Part shown: positions 25,941-35,793 of the stretch, in pieces | Position numbering within the stretch: the first letter of the stretch is position 1 | How the letters are laid out: every line of letters starts with the position of its first letter | Translations under genes and position numbers: made by a program | Notes under the pieces: model-generated | What the model was told of the DNA's origin: nothing | Databases searched by the model: none | What the model saw: only the letters and a program-made list of their open reading frames with translations | Source: Actinomadura spongiicola | GTDB lineage: Bacteria > Actinomycetota > Actinomycetes > Streptosporangiales > Streptosporangiaceae | Direction: 5' to 3' | Assembly: GCF_003432485.1 (NCBI RefSeq) | Contig: NZ_QVNQ01000003.1 | Location: forward strand, 434,001-498,000 | DNA: 64,000 nt

Positions 25941-27392
25941 ATGACGACCACAGTCCTCCGGCCCGTCCAGACCCCCGGCCGGGCCGCTCCCCCGCGCTCC
26001 ATGACGCTCCTGCTCGTTGCGGGGACCCTCGTCCAGGTGGTCGCCCGGCTCTGGTTCGCCCGCGACCGGACCGGCTCCGCCGCCAACCCGGACGAGAACG
26101 GCTACCTGGCGGCCGCGCGGTGGCTGACCGGAGGACCCGGCGGCGACTTCTCCGGTCAGACCTTCTACCCGGGCGGATACTCCCTGGTGCTGACACCCGC
26201 GTACTGGCTGGCCGACGACCCGGTGACGGTCTACCGGATCGTCATGCTGATCAACGCCCTGGTCGGCGCGGCGCTGTTCCCGCTCGGATACGCGGCGGCG
26301 CGGCGGTTCGGTCTCACCCGCCGTACCGCGGCGCCCCTGGCCTTCGCCGCCGCGCTGCTGCCCGCCACGACGTTCTTCGGCTGCTTCGCGCTCGCGGACG
26401 CCGTCCTGCCGACGCTCGTCCTAGGGTGGCTGCTGACCCTCGACCGGTTCGCCCGTTCCGGTCGCGGCGACTCTCCTGTCGGAGGCGACGTCCCACACCT
26501 TTCGGTACGAGCGTACGGGGCCGCGATGCTCGGGAGCCTCGTCGCGTCGTACGCGGTGGCGGTCCACACGCGGGGGATGGTCGTCCTCGCCGTCCACGTC
26601 ATCGCCCTCGTCGCCGTCGCGGCGATCGACCGCCGGAAGGTCCGGGCGGCGGTCGCGGGGGGCGGCGTCGCGCTCGCCGGGTACGCGGCGGCCGCCGCGC
26701 TCAACGCGCAGGTCCGCGGCGCGCTGTATCCGGGCGGCAGCCGGGACCTCGCCGGGATACTGGAGTCGCGGCTCACCACGCTCTCGGGGCAGGGGTGGAC
26801 GTGGGCGGGCGCCGCCGGGCAGATCTGGTACCTGATCGTCTCCACGTGGGGGCTGGCGGGCATCGGGCTCGTCGTCGTCGCGGCGGCCCTGGCCCGGCGC
26901 GGAACCCCCGTGGCGGAGAAGGTCGTGCCCGGCGTGCTGCTCGCCGTGACCTTCGGCATCGCGTACGCCTCGTCGGGCGCGCTGCCCGACGAGCACCGGG
27001 TGGGCAACTTCGCCTACGGCCGCTACCTGTCCTGCCTCGCCCTCGTCTACACGCTGATCGGCGCGGCGGCGCTGGTCCGGTCGGGCGGCCAGACGGCGCT
27101 GACGCTCGCGGCGGCGTCCGCCCTCGCGATCCAGGTCACCGGACTGTGGGTCGTCCTCCACGCGGGTGAGCGGCTCCGCGCCCACAGGTTCATCGGGTTC
27201 GACTTCCCCGAGACCATGTTCCTGACCGGCGACCGTACCGCGTTGCACCTGCACGAGGCGGCGCTCGCCGCGAGCGTCCTGCTCTGTGGCCTGCTGGCAC
27301 TGTCCAGGCTGAGGGAACGCCTTGCCGGGGCGGCCGTGGCCGCCGCCCTGGCCGGGATCAACGTAGCGGCGATGACGTTTCTGATGGGCTGA
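25941..27392 (+). CDS. GT-C type membrane glycosyltransferase (putative)
   Basis: Integral membrane protein of 483 residues with about ten to twelve hydrophobic segments. The first large loop carries NPDENGYLAAARWL and TFYPGGYSLVL. An acidic Asp/Glu just after the first helix is the usual catalytic feature of GT-C enzymes (PMT/ArnT/GtrII class) that use polyprenyl-phosphate sugars. A later loop has LPDEHRVGNFAYGRYLSCL. It probably transfers a sugar to a cell-envelope acceptor. The gene diverges from the two-component operon; substrate and acceptor are not predictable. Confidence 0.75.
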   Translation: MTTTVLRPVQTPGRAAPPRSMTLLLVAGTLVQVVARLWFARDRTGSAANPDENGYLAAARWLTGGPGGDFSGQTFYPGGYSLVLTPAYWLADDPVTVYRIVMLINALVGAALFPLGYAAARRFGLTRRTAAPLAFAAALLPATTFFGCFALADAVLPTLVLGWLLTLDRFARSGRGDSPVGGDVPHLSVRAYGAAMLGSLVASYAVAVHTRGMVVLAVHVIALVAVAAIDRRKVRAAVAGGGVALAGYAAAAALNAQVRGALYPGGSRDLAGILESRLTTLSGQGWTWAGAAGQIWYLIVSTWGLAGIGLVVVAAALARRGTPVAEKVVPGVLLAVTFGIAYASSGALPDEHRVGNFAYGRYLSCLALVYTLIGAAALVRSGGQTALTLAAASALAIQVTGLWVVLHAGERLRAHRFIGFDFPETMFLTGDRTALHLHEAALAASVLLCGLLALSRLRERLAGAAVAAALAGINVAAMTFLMG

Positions 27393-27431
27393 CCGTTTCT
27401 GGCGGGCCGAGCGTCGCCGTGCCGGTCAGCC
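27387..27431. terminator. Inverted repeat between convergent genes
   Basis: GGCTGACCG (27387-27395) pairs with CGGTCAGCC (27423-27431), nine base pairs with a 27-base loop. It spans both stop codons and may end both transcripts. Confidence 0.4.
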
Positions 27432-28085
27432 TGGGGTGATGAAGGACGTCTCGTAGGCGAAGATCACGGCCTGGGTGCGGTCGCGGGCCTGGAGTTTGGC
27501 GAGGATGTTCCCGACGTGCGTCTTCACCGTCTGCGGGCTCACGAACAGCTCCTGGGCGATCTCGGCGTTGGAGTGTCCCTTCGCCATCAGTCGCAGCACG
27601 TCGCCCTCCCTCTCGGTGAGCTGCCCGTGCCAGGGCGCACCGGCCGTCGTCCCGCCGTCGGACGGCCCGTGCTGGGCGGCCAGCTCCCGGATCGCCGCCG
27701 GGAACAGCAGGCTCTCGCCGTGCGTCACCATGCGGATCGCCTGGAGGATCTCCTCGGGCCTCGTCCGTTTGAGCAGGAAGCCGTTGGCGCCCGCCTTCAA
27801 CGCGTCGTACACGTACTCGTCGTTCTCGAACGTCGTGACGACGATGATGCGGGGCGGCTCCGGCACGGTGTCCAGGATGTGGCGGGTGGCTTGGATGCCG
27901 TCGAGGCGCGGCATCCGCACGTCCATGAGGATCACGTCGGGGCGCAGCCGCCGCACCGCGTCGGGCACCTCCGCGCCGTCCGCGGCCTCGCCGACCACGG
28001 TCAGGTCGTCCTCGGCCGCGATGATGGCCGCGAGCCCCGCTCTGATCAGCCGCTCGTCGTCGACCAGCAGAACCTTGATCGTCAT
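27426..28085 (-). CDS. NarL/LuxR-family response regulator
   Basis: Protein of 219 residues. Receiver domain has VDDERLIRAGL, phosphoacceptor Asp in VILMDVRMP, Thr in VVTTFEND and Lys in GFLLKRT. The C-terminal LuxR helix-turn-helix has LTEREGDVLRLMAKGHSNAE and VSPQTVKTHVGNILAKL. ATG 28085 overlaps the kinase stop (ATGA), pairing it with the sensor encoded upstream. Confidence 0.95.
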   Translation of the reverse strand: MTIKVLLVDDERLIRAGLAAIIAAEDDLTVVGEAADGAEVPDAVRRLRPDVILMDVRMPRLDGIQATRHILDTVPEPPRIIVVTTFENDEYVYDALKAGANGFLLKRTRPEEILQAIRMVTHGESLLFPAAIRELAAQHGPSDGGTTAGAPWHGQLTEREGDVLRLMAKGHSNAEIAQELFVSPQTVKTHVGNILAKLQARDRTQAVIFAYETSFITPG

Positions 28086-29320
28086 GTTCCGGACCTTAGC
28101 GGCAGCGAGACACGGAACCGCCAGCGGTCCCCGTCCGGGCCGGCCGTCATCTCGCCGCGCAGCACGGTGACGCGCTCGCGGACGCCGCCGAGCCCGCGCC
28201 CGCCGCCATGGTCCGCGGCGGCGCCGCCCGGCGCGCCGAGCGGGTTGCTCATCTCCACCTCCAGCCGCTCGCGCTCCACGCCGAGCCGCAGCCGCACCGG
28301 GACCTTGCCCGCGTGCCGCAGGGCGTTCGTGAGGCCCTCCTGGACGATCCGGTACGCCTCCCGCGACACCGCCGCCGGGACGTGCTCCACCTCCGCGCCG
28401 ACGTCCGCGTCGAGTTTCACCCCGGCGATCCTCGTCTGCTCCAGCAGCCGCCCGAGGTCCTTCAGCGTGGCCTGCGGGGCGGCGGCGGTCCTGGACGCGT
28501 CCTCCCGCAGCAGCCCGAGCACATGGTCGAGGTCCTCCAGCGCGGCGCGGGCGGAGTCCTCGATGGCGCCGAGCGCCTCCCGGGCGAACTCCGGGTCGGC
28601 GTCCAGCACCCGGCCCGCCGCGGCGGCCTGCAACGTCACCACGCTGAGGGCGTGCCCCACCGAGTCGTGCAGCTCCCTCGCCAGCCGGTTCCGTTCGGCG
28701 AGCTTGACGGCCCTGGCCTCCATCTCGGCGAGCCGGTCCACGGCGGACGGGCCGAGGAACCGCGGCGCCAGCCGGGACAGCAGCGCGCCCACGCCGACGA
28801 TCAGCGCGAGCAGCACGGCGAGCGACGCCAGACCGGCGAACGGTGTGGGCCACTGCGGCCAGGTGTCAGCCCACCCCCAGGCGGCGAGGAACTTCGTGTC
28901 CCAGTTCACCATCGGCGCGAGGATCAGCACGATCGCGAACGGCGGGACGGCGAGGCTCAGCCCGCTGACCACCACCCCGGCGGCCAGGTGCACGCCGAAC
29001 CACGCGCCCGCCCGGACCCGGCTCTCCCACGACCGGGCGGGGGCCGGCACGATCGCCGTGGCCGGGCCCTTGAGCAGTTCCCTGGCGAGCGAGCCCTCCA
29101 GCAGCCGCACCGTCGGCACGAGCCCGGTGACGAACGTCGCCACCGCCGGGAACACCAGCAACATCAGCACGGCGTTGACGACCTTGTTGGCGACCGGCAG
29201 CACCGGGCTCAGGGTGATCCCGAGAAACCAGTACGGCATCAGCAGGGCGCCGCCCACGACGAGGTGGGACCAGCGCAGCCAGGTCGTCCGCTCGATCAGC
29301 GGCCGCAGCACGCGTGTCAC
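28082..29320 (-). CDS. Sensor histidine kinase, HisKA_3/NarX-like
   Basis: Protein of 412 residues from GTG 29320. About five membrane helices fill residues 15-185. The HisKA_3 dimerisation helix has phospho-His in ERNRLARELHDSVGHALSVV. The ATPase domain has YRIVQEGLTNALRHAG and a DHGGGRGLGGVRERV G-box. Such multi-helix membrane sensors with LuxR-type partners often respond to envelope or antibiotic stress. The gene couples to the regulator by ATGA. Confidence 0.93.
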   Translation of the reverse strand: MTRVLRPLIERTTWLRWSHLVVGGALLMPYWFLGITLSPVLPVANKVVNAVLMLLVFPAVATFVTGLVPTVRLLEGSLARELLKGPATAIVPAPARSWESRVRAGAWFGVHLAAGVVVSGLSLAVPPFAIVLILAPMVNWDTKFLAAWGWADTWPQWPTPFAGLASLAVLLALIVGVGALLSRLAPRFLGPSAVDRLAEMEARAVKLAERNRLARELHDSVGHALSVVTLQAAAAGRVLDADPEFAREALGAIEDSARAALEDLDHVLGLLREDASRTAAAPQATLKDLGRLLEQTRIAGVKLDADVGAEVEHVPAAVSREAYRIVQEGLTNALRHAGKVPVRLRLGVERERLEVEMSNPLGAPGGAAADHGGGRGLGGVRERVTVLRGEMTAGPDGDRWRFRVSLPLRSGT

Positions 29321-29380
29321 GGAACCGATCCTCGCAGATCAGGCGCCCCGGGCCACTCCCCCGCGAGAGGGAGTCTCCGG

Positions 29381-31453
29381 TCAGGACGAGGCGCCGTCGT
29401 CCTGCTCCTCGGCGGCGCGGTCCCGTTCGGCGAGTTTGGCGAGGCGGGCGTTGTAGGCGGCGAGCTCGTCGTCTCCGGGACGTCCGCCGCCCTTCGCGGC
29501 ACGGTCGGCCTTGCGGTCGCCGCGCCGCGCCTGCCGCTGGTCGTCCATGTACCACTGGACCGCCAGGACGATCAGGACGATGAACGTCGGGATCTCCCCG
29601 AACGCCCACGCGATCCCGCCGCCGGTGTGCTGGTCCTCCAGGATCGTGGTACCCCACGGCGGGTCCACGGACGCGTACCAGCCGCGTGCCAGCGCCTGGC
29701 TCAGGTTCATCAGCGCGATGCCGAAGAACGCGTGGAACGGCATCGTGACGAACAGCAGCAGGAGCCGGCCCGGGTAGGGCAGCTTCTTCGGCGCGGGGTC
29801 GACGCCGAGCAGCACCCAGAAGAACAGGAACCCGGCGAGCAGGAAGTGCGCCGTCATCGCGATGTGCCCGAGATGGTTGCGCATCGCGGACTCGAACAGC
29901 GGCGTGAAGTACAGCGCGAACGTGCTCACCACGAAGACGAACGTCGCGACCGCCGGATGCGCGACGACCGCGGCGACACGGCTGTGCAGCATCGCGGTCA
30001 GCCATTCGCGGGGGCCGCGGTCACCGCGGACGCGGGCCGGTTTGAGGGCGCGCAGCGCCAGCGTCACCGGCGCGCCGACGACCAGGAAGATCGGTGTCAG
30101 CATGTTCAGCACCATGTGCTGCACCATGTGCACGCTGAACAGGATCGGCGCGTACTTGGCGACGCCGGTCTGGGTGGCCACGACGATGGTCAGCAGCCCG
30201 ATGAACCAGGAGACGGCGCGCGCCATCGGCCAACCGTCGCCGCGCCTGCGCAGCCGGACGAGGGCGGCGAGGTAGAGGCCGCCGAGGACGAGGACCAGCG
30301 CGGCGAAGAACAGGTCGAGCTGCCACAGCGTCGCCAGCCGCGCCGGGGTGATCTCCGGGGGCATCTCGTAGCCGAGCAGCGCCTTGACCACCGACTCCGG
30401 CTCGGCCGGGGCGGGCGGCGCGGTGCGGGCCAGCGCGACGGCGAGGCCGATCGCGGAGGCCATCACGACGATCTCGCCGGACGCGAACCGCGCGAACGCC
30501 CAGGGTCTGCCGTCCGCCAGCGCGGGCAGCGTCCGGGTCCGGTGCAGGTGACCGAACCAGCCCAGCGCGGCGAACGCGAGCATCTTTCCGAGGGCGAGCC
30601 TGCCGTAGTTCGTCTCGACCAGCTCGACCGGGTCGGGCAGCCGGGCGATCACGTTCACCAGGCCGCTGGCGCCGACGGCGACGTAACACCACAGGGCCAT
30701 GCGGCTGAACCGGTCGGCCATGACGGGCAGCCGGTCGCGGCGGAGTAGGGCGTGCACGCCGACGATGGCGAGGCCGCCGACCCACGGCGCGACCGCGGCG
30801 ACGTGCAGCGCGACGCCGGTCGTCGCGACGGTGTGGTTGGCGGCGGACGCGGAGTGCCCGGTCAGCGGCGCGGGCAGCAGCGCGATCCCGGCCATCGCGA
30901 GCAGCCCGAACGCGGCGGCGGGCGTGGTGGTGGTGCGGGCCAGCAGCGCCACGACGACGGCCAGCAGCACCACGATCATCAGGGCGGTGCCCTGCGGCAG
31001 CGACCCGACGTAGCTGCTCAGCTCGTTGCCGGTGAGGACCTGCTCGACGGGCTGGCCGAGGACGTCGGCGACGGTGAAGACCAGGGTGGCCGCGGCGGCG
31101 GCCCCCCAGGCGGCGGCGAGCCAGGACGCGGCGTGCAGGTATCCGATCGCGTCCCTGGACAGGCGGCCGGGTCCGCGCCCGCCGCCCTCGATGGGCAGCA
31201 GCGCGGCGGCGGCCAGCAGCGCGCCGACGGTCAGCGCGGACAGCAGGTCCATCGCGGTCCGGGACGCGGGCAGGCCCCACCGGGTGAGCTCGCCGGCGTC
31301 GCCGAGCCCGGGAATGACCTTCTCGGTGACGGAGCCGCCGACGACGAGCCCGGTCACGAGGACGGTGGCTGCCGCGGCCGCCGCGATCGCGGCGGCCCGC
31401 AGGACGCGCAGGACGTTGTTCCTGTGCGCGTCCGTGGGTCCTTGGGTGGTCAT
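29381..31453 (-). CDS. CopD-CtaG fusion membrane protein
   Basis: Protein of 690 residues with two halves. Residues about 10-370 have roughly nine helices and match CopD (GHSASAANHTVATTGVALHV with His pairs, ALGKMLAFAALGWFGHLHR). Residues about 385-640 match Caa3-type CtaG (SVHMVQHMVLNMLTPIFLVV, AMTAHFLLAGFLFFWVLLG). The C-terminal tail is charged and cytosolic. CtaG-like proteins support copper insertion into cytochrome oxidase and CopD-like proteins move copper, so a copper-delivery role at the membrane is likely. A fusion of the two is common in actinomycetes. Confidence 0.9.
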   Translation of the reverse strand: MTTQGPTDAHRNNVLRVLRAAAIAAAAAATVLVTGLVVGGSVTEKVIPGLGDAGELTRWGLPASRTAMDLLSALTVGALLAAAALLPIEGGGRGPGRLSRDAIGYLHAASWLAAAWGAAAAATLVFTVADVLGQPVEQVLTGNELSSYVGSLPQGTALMIVVLLAVVVALLARTTTTPAAAFGLLAMAGIALLPAPLTGHSASAANHTVATTGVALHVAAVAPWVGGLAIVGVHALLRRDRLPVMADRFSRMALWCYVAVGASGLVNVIARLPDPVELVETNYGRLALGKMLAFAALGWFGHLHRTRTLPALADGRPWAFARFASGEIVVMASAIGLAVALARTAPPAPAEPESVVKALLGYEMPPEITPARLATLWQLDLFFAALVLVLGGLYLAALVRLRRRGDGWPMARAVSWFIGLLTIVVATQTGVAKYAPILFSVHMVQHMVLNMLTPIFLVVGAPVTLALRALKPARVRGDRGPREWLTAMLHSRVAAVVAHPAVATFVFVVSTFALYFTPLFESAMRNHLGHIAMTAHFLLAGFLFFWVLLGVDPAPKKLPYPGRLLLLFVTMPFHAFFGIALMNLSQALARGWYASVDPPWGTTILEDQHTGGGIAWAFGEIPTFIVLIVLAVQWYMDDQRQARRGDRKADRAAKGGGRPGDDELAAYNARLAKLAERDRAAEEQDDGASS

Positions 31454-31567
31454 GAGAGGCCGGGTTCTCTGCGGGATGACGGGGGCTGCCCCTACCCTAC
31501 TGAGCCCCTGGCACCAGTCACGCCCGGCCTTGTTCCAGTCCAGGGCGACGCGCCGGGGGGCGTCCGG

Positions 31568-32866
31568 TCACACGCCGACGCAGGTCAGGGCGCGACGGTA
31601 GGCGGCCATGCGGGGCTCCTCGGCGGTGCCCGTCTCGGCCAGCACCTCGGCGAGGTCGAACCACGCCTGCGCGGCCTCCCGGGAGGACTCCATCTCCTCC
31701 AGGCAGGTGGCGGCGCGGGTCAGGACCTCCACGGCGCGGTCGCGGCGGCCGAGCCGCACCGACGCCTCGCCGAGCACCGTCAGGGCCCCGGCGGTGGCGC
31801 GGCGCGGCGCGTCCCCGAGCAGGTCGAGGGCCTCTTCGGCGAGCCGGACCGCCTCGGCGGGACGACCCAGCGCGGTCTCCGCACGGGCCAGTTCCGTCAG
31901 GCACCACGCGACGTCGATCTCCCCGGACGCGCTGGCGTTGATCTCGTCGCGGACGCGGGTGAGCAGCTCGCGGGCGCGGGCGGCCTGGTCGGGCCTGGCG
32001 CGCAGCAGCAGCCCGGCGTAGATGACGCGGAGCCGGCTGAGGTTGCGGGGGTCCTCGCCGTCACCGGCGAGCATGAGCGCGCGTTCGGCGAGGGCGACGC
32101 CGTCCTCGTACTCGCCGCGGATCTCGGCGACGTACGCGGCCTCCCAGTAGGCGACCATCCGGGCGCGGGGGCCGCCGATCCGCTCGGCCCGCTCGACGAG
32201 CTGCGTCGCGAGCTGCCGGGCGCGGACGAGGTCGCCGCGCTCGATGAACGCGGCGAGCAGCGCCGCGCCGATGTGCACGGCGGCGTCGGTGGAGTCGGCG
32301 CCGGTCGCGATGAGGTGCCGCAGCGCGTTCTCGGCGGCCCGCACGCCCGCGCTGATGTCGCCGCGCTCGCGCAGGCAGCGGCTCAGCGCGACGTGCACCT
32401 TCGCCCAGTGGTCGAGGTCGGTCTCGGCGGACGCCTCCTCGGTCAGCGCCGTCAGCTCGGCGATGGCCCGCTCCAGCTCGCCCGCCGACTCCAGCGCGAG
32501 GGCGTGCCCCCAACGCGCCTGGTGCAGCATCTCCGGCAGGGCGACCGCGTCGGCGCTGGCGAGGACCTCGGCGAACCGGGCCCGCGCCTCGGCCGCCGCG
32601 CCGTTGCTCAACGCGATCTCGGCGTAGTCGAGCGTGACGCGCAGCTCGTCCACGACGTCCTCGCTGACACCGCTGACGAGGTAGGTCGCCGAGCAGTTCA
32701 GCTTCGCCGCGAGGAGCTCCACGACGCTCGGGGCCGGGACGCGCTTGTCGCTCTCGATCAGCGAGATGTAGCTGTCGGACAGTTCGGGGAAGGCGAGCTG
32801 CGCCTGGCTCACGCCCTGCCGGATTCGCAGGGCGCGGATGCGCTGCCCCAGTGTCTCCCGATCCAT
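31568..32866 (-). CDS. XRE-family regulator with TPR array
   Basis: Protein of 432 residues. The N-terminal Cro/C1-type helix-turn-helix is at 8-62 (LGQRIRALRIRQGVSQAQLA, SYISLIESDKR). The rest is a run of about eight helical TPR-like pairs with Ala-rich A-x-x-ALAL, ERAL and AEEAL repeats. The layout recalls peptide-sensing or signal-sensing RRNPP-like regulators and Streptomyces TPR regulators. It diverges from the purine permease gene. Its ligand and targets are unknown. Confidence 0.9.
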   Translation of the reverse strand: MDRETLGQRIRALRIRQGVSQAQLAFPELSDSYISLIESDKRVPAPSVVELLAAKLNCSATYLVSGVSEDVVDELRVTLDYAEIALSNGAAAEARARFAEVLASADAVALPEMLHQARWGHALALESAGELERAIAELTALTEEASAETDLDHWAKVHVALSRCLRERGDISAGVRAAENALRHLIATGADSTDAAVHIGAALLAAFIERGDLVRARQLATQLVERAERIGGPRARMVAYWEAAYVAEIRGEYEDGVALAERALMLAGDGEDPRNLSRLRVIYAGLLLRARPDQAARARELLTRVRDEINASASGEIDVAWCLTELARAETALGRPAEAVRLAEEALDLLGDAPRRATAGALTVLGEASVRLGRRDRAVEVLTRAATCLEEMESSREAAQAWFDLAEVLAETGTAEEPRMAAYRRALTCVGV

Positions 32867-32970
32867 CGTTTGACCACCGCCTACGGGGATGCTCGCCGAC
32901 TGCGCGAGCGCGCGCAGGACGAGGATGAAGTCGACTCGATCCTCAGTGTGCCGAGATCACGGCCGGTCAG

Positions 32971-32991
32971 CAGGCTATACCGGCTAACCTG
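32971..32991. promoter_or_regulatory. Imperfect palindrome in the divergent regulator/permease region
   Basis: CAGGcTAtaccggcTAaCCTG, four perfect end pairs plus inner TA pairs, lies midway in the 171-base gap between the XRE-TPR gene and the permease gene. It could be an operator for either gene; the evidence is the symmetry and position only. Confidence 0.35.
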
Positions 32992-33037
32992 TGCACGCCA
33001 TTTTCGAGATCGCGCTGTGGAAGGCGGAGCTCCCTTC

Positions 33038-34483
33038 ATGCCCGAGACCAACGCCGCCGCGACCGACGATTCACGGCCGCCGGGCGGAGGCGGACCGCTG
33101 GAACGGCTGTTCGGCCTCGCCGCGCGCCGGACGAGCGTGGCGCGCGAGCTGCGCGGCGGCGTCACGACGTTCTTCGCCATGGCCTACATCATCCTGCTGA
33201 ACCCGATCATCCTCGGCGGGGCGAAGGACGTCACCGGGGCGACGCTGTCGATCCCGCAGCTCACGACGATGACGGCGCTGTCGGCGGCGATCACCACGGT
33301 GATCATGGGGCTGGTCGGGAACGCGCCGCTCGCGCTCGCCGCGGGCCTCGGCATCAACGCGGTCGTGGCGTTCCAGGCGGCGCCGGTGATGACCTGGCCG
33401 CAGGCGATGGGCCTGGTGGTGATCGAGGGCGCGGTGATCGTGGTGCTGGCGCTCACCGGGATCCGCGAGCGGATCATGAACTCGATCCCGCTGGCGCTCA
33501 AGCACGCGATCGCGGTCGGCATCGGCGCGTTCATCGCGCTGGTCGGCCTCTACGACGCGGGGTTCGTCACCTCCAGCGCCACGAGCCCGCCGCTGTCCCT
33601 CGGCACCGGCGGTCATCTGGCGACGTGGCCCGCGCTGGTGTTCGTCCTCACCCTGCTGCTGATGATCGTCCTGTACGTGCGGCGGGTTCCGGGCGCCATC
33701 CTGCTCAGCATCGTGGTCGGGACGGTCGCGGCCGTGGTCATCCAGGAGAACGCGTCCGTCAAGCAGGGCGGCTGGGGCGTCGTCACGCCGAACATGCCGG
33801 ACGAGTTGTTCGCCGTCCCCGACTTCGGGCTGTTCGGCGAGTTCGACCTGTTCGGCGGGTTCGCCGAGGCCGGGGTGATCACCGCGCTGGTCGTGCTGTT
33901 CACGCTGGTGCTGTCGGGGTTCTTCGACGCGATGGGCACGATCCTCGGGGTCAGTGACGAGGCGGGCCTGTTGAACGAGAAGGGCGAGGTGCCGCGGCTC
34001 GGCCGGATCCTGTCGGTGGACGGCGTGTCCGCCGCGTTCGGCGGCGTCACCAGTTCGTCCGCCAACACCGTGTTCGTGGAGTCGGCGGCCGGTGTCGGGG
34101 AGGGCGCGCGGACGGGCCTGGCCAACCTCGCCACGGGCGCGCTGTTCACGGTGACGCTGTTCCTCACGCCGCTCGCCGCGACCGTCCCGGCGCAGGCCGC
34201 GGCGCCCGCGCTGGTCGTCGTCGGCGCGCTGATGATGACGCAGGTCGCCAAGGTCGACTGGACCGATCCGGACCTCACCATCCCTGCCTTCCTCACGATC
34301 GTGCTGATGCCGTTCACCTTCTCGATCACGATCGGGATCGGCGGCGGGATGGTGAGCTACGCGCTGATCAAGCTGGCGCGGGGCCGGTGGCGCGAGGTCT
34401 CGGTCTGGCTGTGGCCGGTGGTGGCGCTGTTCCTGATCTTCTTCGCGATCGAGCCGATCGAGGGGTGGCTCGGCGTCCGGTAG
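33038..34483 (+). CDS. NCS2-family purine permease (AzgA-like)
   Basis: Integral membrane protein of 481 residues with about 12-14 helices. AzgA-type motifs: the TTFFAMAYIILLNPIIL block at the first helix, AAGLGINAVVAF, a KHAIAVGIGAFIALVGL helix, FFDAMGTILGVSDEAG, and a SSSANTVFVESAAGVGEGAR substrate-site segment. It probably imports hypoxanthine, guanine or adenine by proton symport. The start at ATG 33038 fits an N-terminus of about 40 polar residues before the first helix; a much longer upstream frame is a shadow of the opposite strand. Confidence 0.92.
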   Translation: MPETNAAATDDSRPPGGGGPLERLFGLAARRTSVARELRGGVTTFFAMAYIILLNPIILGGAKDVTGATLSIPQLTTMTALSAAITTVIMGLVGNAPLALAAGLGINAVVAFQAAPVMTWPQAMGLVVIEGAVIVVLALTGIRERIMNSIPLALKHAIAVGIGAFIALVGLYDAGFVTSSATSPPLSLGTGGHLATWPALVFVLTLLLMIVLYVRRVPGAILLSIVVGTVAAVVIQENASVKQGGWGVVTPNMPDELFAVPDFGLFGEFDLFGGFAEAGVITALVVLFTLVLSGFFDAMGTILGVSDEAGLLNEKGEVPRLGRILSVDGVSAAFGGVTSSSANTVFVESAAGVGEGARTGLANLATGALFTVTLFLTPLAATVPAQAAAPALVVVGALMMTQVAKVDWTDPDLTIPAFLTIVLMPFTFSITIGIGGGMVSYALIKLARGRWREVSVWLWPVVALFLIFFAIEPIEGWLGVR

Positions 34484-34500
34484 CGGCCGCGTCTCACGGT

Positions 34501-34517
34501 CCCGGAACGTTTCCGGG
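34501..34517 (+). terminator. Hairpin after the purine permease gene
   Basis: CCCGGAA-cgt-TTCCGGG, a seven-base-pair stem with a three-base loop, 18 bases after the stop codon. The following bases are A/T/C mixed without a long T-run. Confidence 0.5.
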
Positions 34518-34620
34518 TAACTCTCCGTTCATTTCGCGGTTCCGGACCCGCCGCCGGGTGTCAAATAGTGCCGACATGACGTAAGCAGAAGGTAGGGCCT
34601 TACCCCCCGGCGCGAAAGGC

Positions 34621-35793
34621 GTGGCTGTGGTGTCCGCGGACTCTCCCCCCCACCCGTCTCCGCCAGGTCATGTCCTCCTGGCGCCCGACAGGTTCCAGGG
34701 AGCGTTGACCGCGGCGCAGGCGGCGGGCCATCTGGCGGCCGGGCTGCGCCGCGTCCGGCCGGACGTTCCGCTGGTGGAGCTGCCCGTGGCGGACGGCGGG
34801 GAGGGCACGGTCGACGCGGCGGTGGCGGCCGGATGGCGGCGGGTCGAGGTCGAGGTGTGCGGGCCGACGGGCCTTCCCGTCACCGCGCATCTGGCGCTGA
34901 ACGGGCGCAGCGCCGTGGTGGAGCTGGCCGAGGCGTCAGGGGTGCGGCGGCTGCCGGACGGCAGGCCGCGCCCGCTCGTCGCGTCCAGCGTCGGAACTGG
35001 TCAGCTGCTCGCGCACGCGGTGCGGCTCGGCGCCCGCCGGATCGTCCTCGGGCTCGGCGGCGGCGCCTGCACCGACGGCGGCGCGGGCCTGGTGCAGGGG
35101 CTCGGCGGGCGGCTCCTGGACGCCCTCGGCAAGGACCTGCCGCCCGGCGGCGCCGCGCTGCGCTCCCTGCACGCCCTCGACCTGCGCGGTCTGCCTGACA
35201 TGTCGGGTATCGAGGTGGTGGTGGCGGGCGATCCCGCGGGCCCGCTGCTGGGCCGTTCCGGCGCCGCCGCCGTGGACGGGCCCCGGCGCGGCGCGTCCCG
35301 CGACGAGGTCAGGGTGCTGGACGCCGGGTTGCGGCGCTGGGCCGACCTGGCCGAGGCGGCGTCCCGCAGGACCTCCCGGGACGTCCCCGGGGCGGGGACG
35401 GCGGGCGGCGTCGCCTTCGCCGCCCTCACGTTCCTCGGCGCCACGATCGAGCCGGGCGCCACCTTCATGCTCGACCTGCTCGGGTTCGCCGAGAAGGCGC
35501 GCGGCGCGCATCTGGTCGTCACCGGCGAGGGCTCCCTCGACGCGCGTTCGCTGCGCGGCACCGCACCGGTCGGGGTGGCCCGCGCCGCCGCGCGGGCCGG
35601 CGCGCCCGTGATCGCCGTGGCGGGCAGGCGCGGCCTCACCGGCGAGCAGCTTCGCAAGGCGCGGATCCAGGCGGCGTACGCGCTGGCCGACATCGAGCCG
35701 GATCCGGAGCGCCGCGTCCGCCGGGCGGGTCCGCTCCTGGAGCAACTGACGGTCGCGATCGCCGCCGAATGGCTTCCGCCGCCGCCCCCGTGA
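34621..35793 (+). CDS. Glycerate 2-kinase, GlxK/GckA family
   Basis: Protein of 390 residues from GTG 34621. Family blocks are present: VLLAPDRFQGALTAAQAAGH, VELPVADGGEGTVDAAVAAG, VELAEASGVRRL, SSVGTGQLLAHAV, LGLGGGACTDGGAGLVQGLG, PGAGTAGGVAFAALTFLGA, and VVTGEGSLDARSLRGTAPVG. It phosphorylates glycerate in the glyoxylate/serine-degradation route; cytosolic. The gene stands alone; no tartronate semialdehyde genes are adjacent. Confidence 0.9.
   Translation: MAVVSADSPPHPSPPGHVLLAPDRFQGALTAAQAAGHLAAGLRRVRPDVPLVELPVADGGEGTVDAAVAAGWRRVEVEVCGPTGLPVTAHLALNGRSAVVELAEASGVRRLPDGRPRPLVASSVGTGQLLAHAVRLGARRIVLGLGGGACTDGGAGLVQGLGGRLLDALGKDLPPGGAALRSLHALDLRGLPDMSGIEVVVAGDPAGPLLGRSGAAAVDGPRRGASRDEVRVLDAGLRRWADLAEAASRRTSRDVPGAGTAGGVAFAALTFLGATIEPGATFMLDLLGFAEKARGAHLVVTGEGSLDARSLRGTAPVGVARAAARAGAPVIAVAGRRGLTGEQLRKARIQAAYALADIEPDPERRVRRAGPLLEQLTVAIAAEWLPPPPP

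Noticed and set aside
30752..33037. Long in-frame upstream extension of the purine permease
   Set aside because: It is antisense to the CopD-CtaG and XRE-TPR genes and lacks any family feature; the family N-terminus fits ATG 33038.
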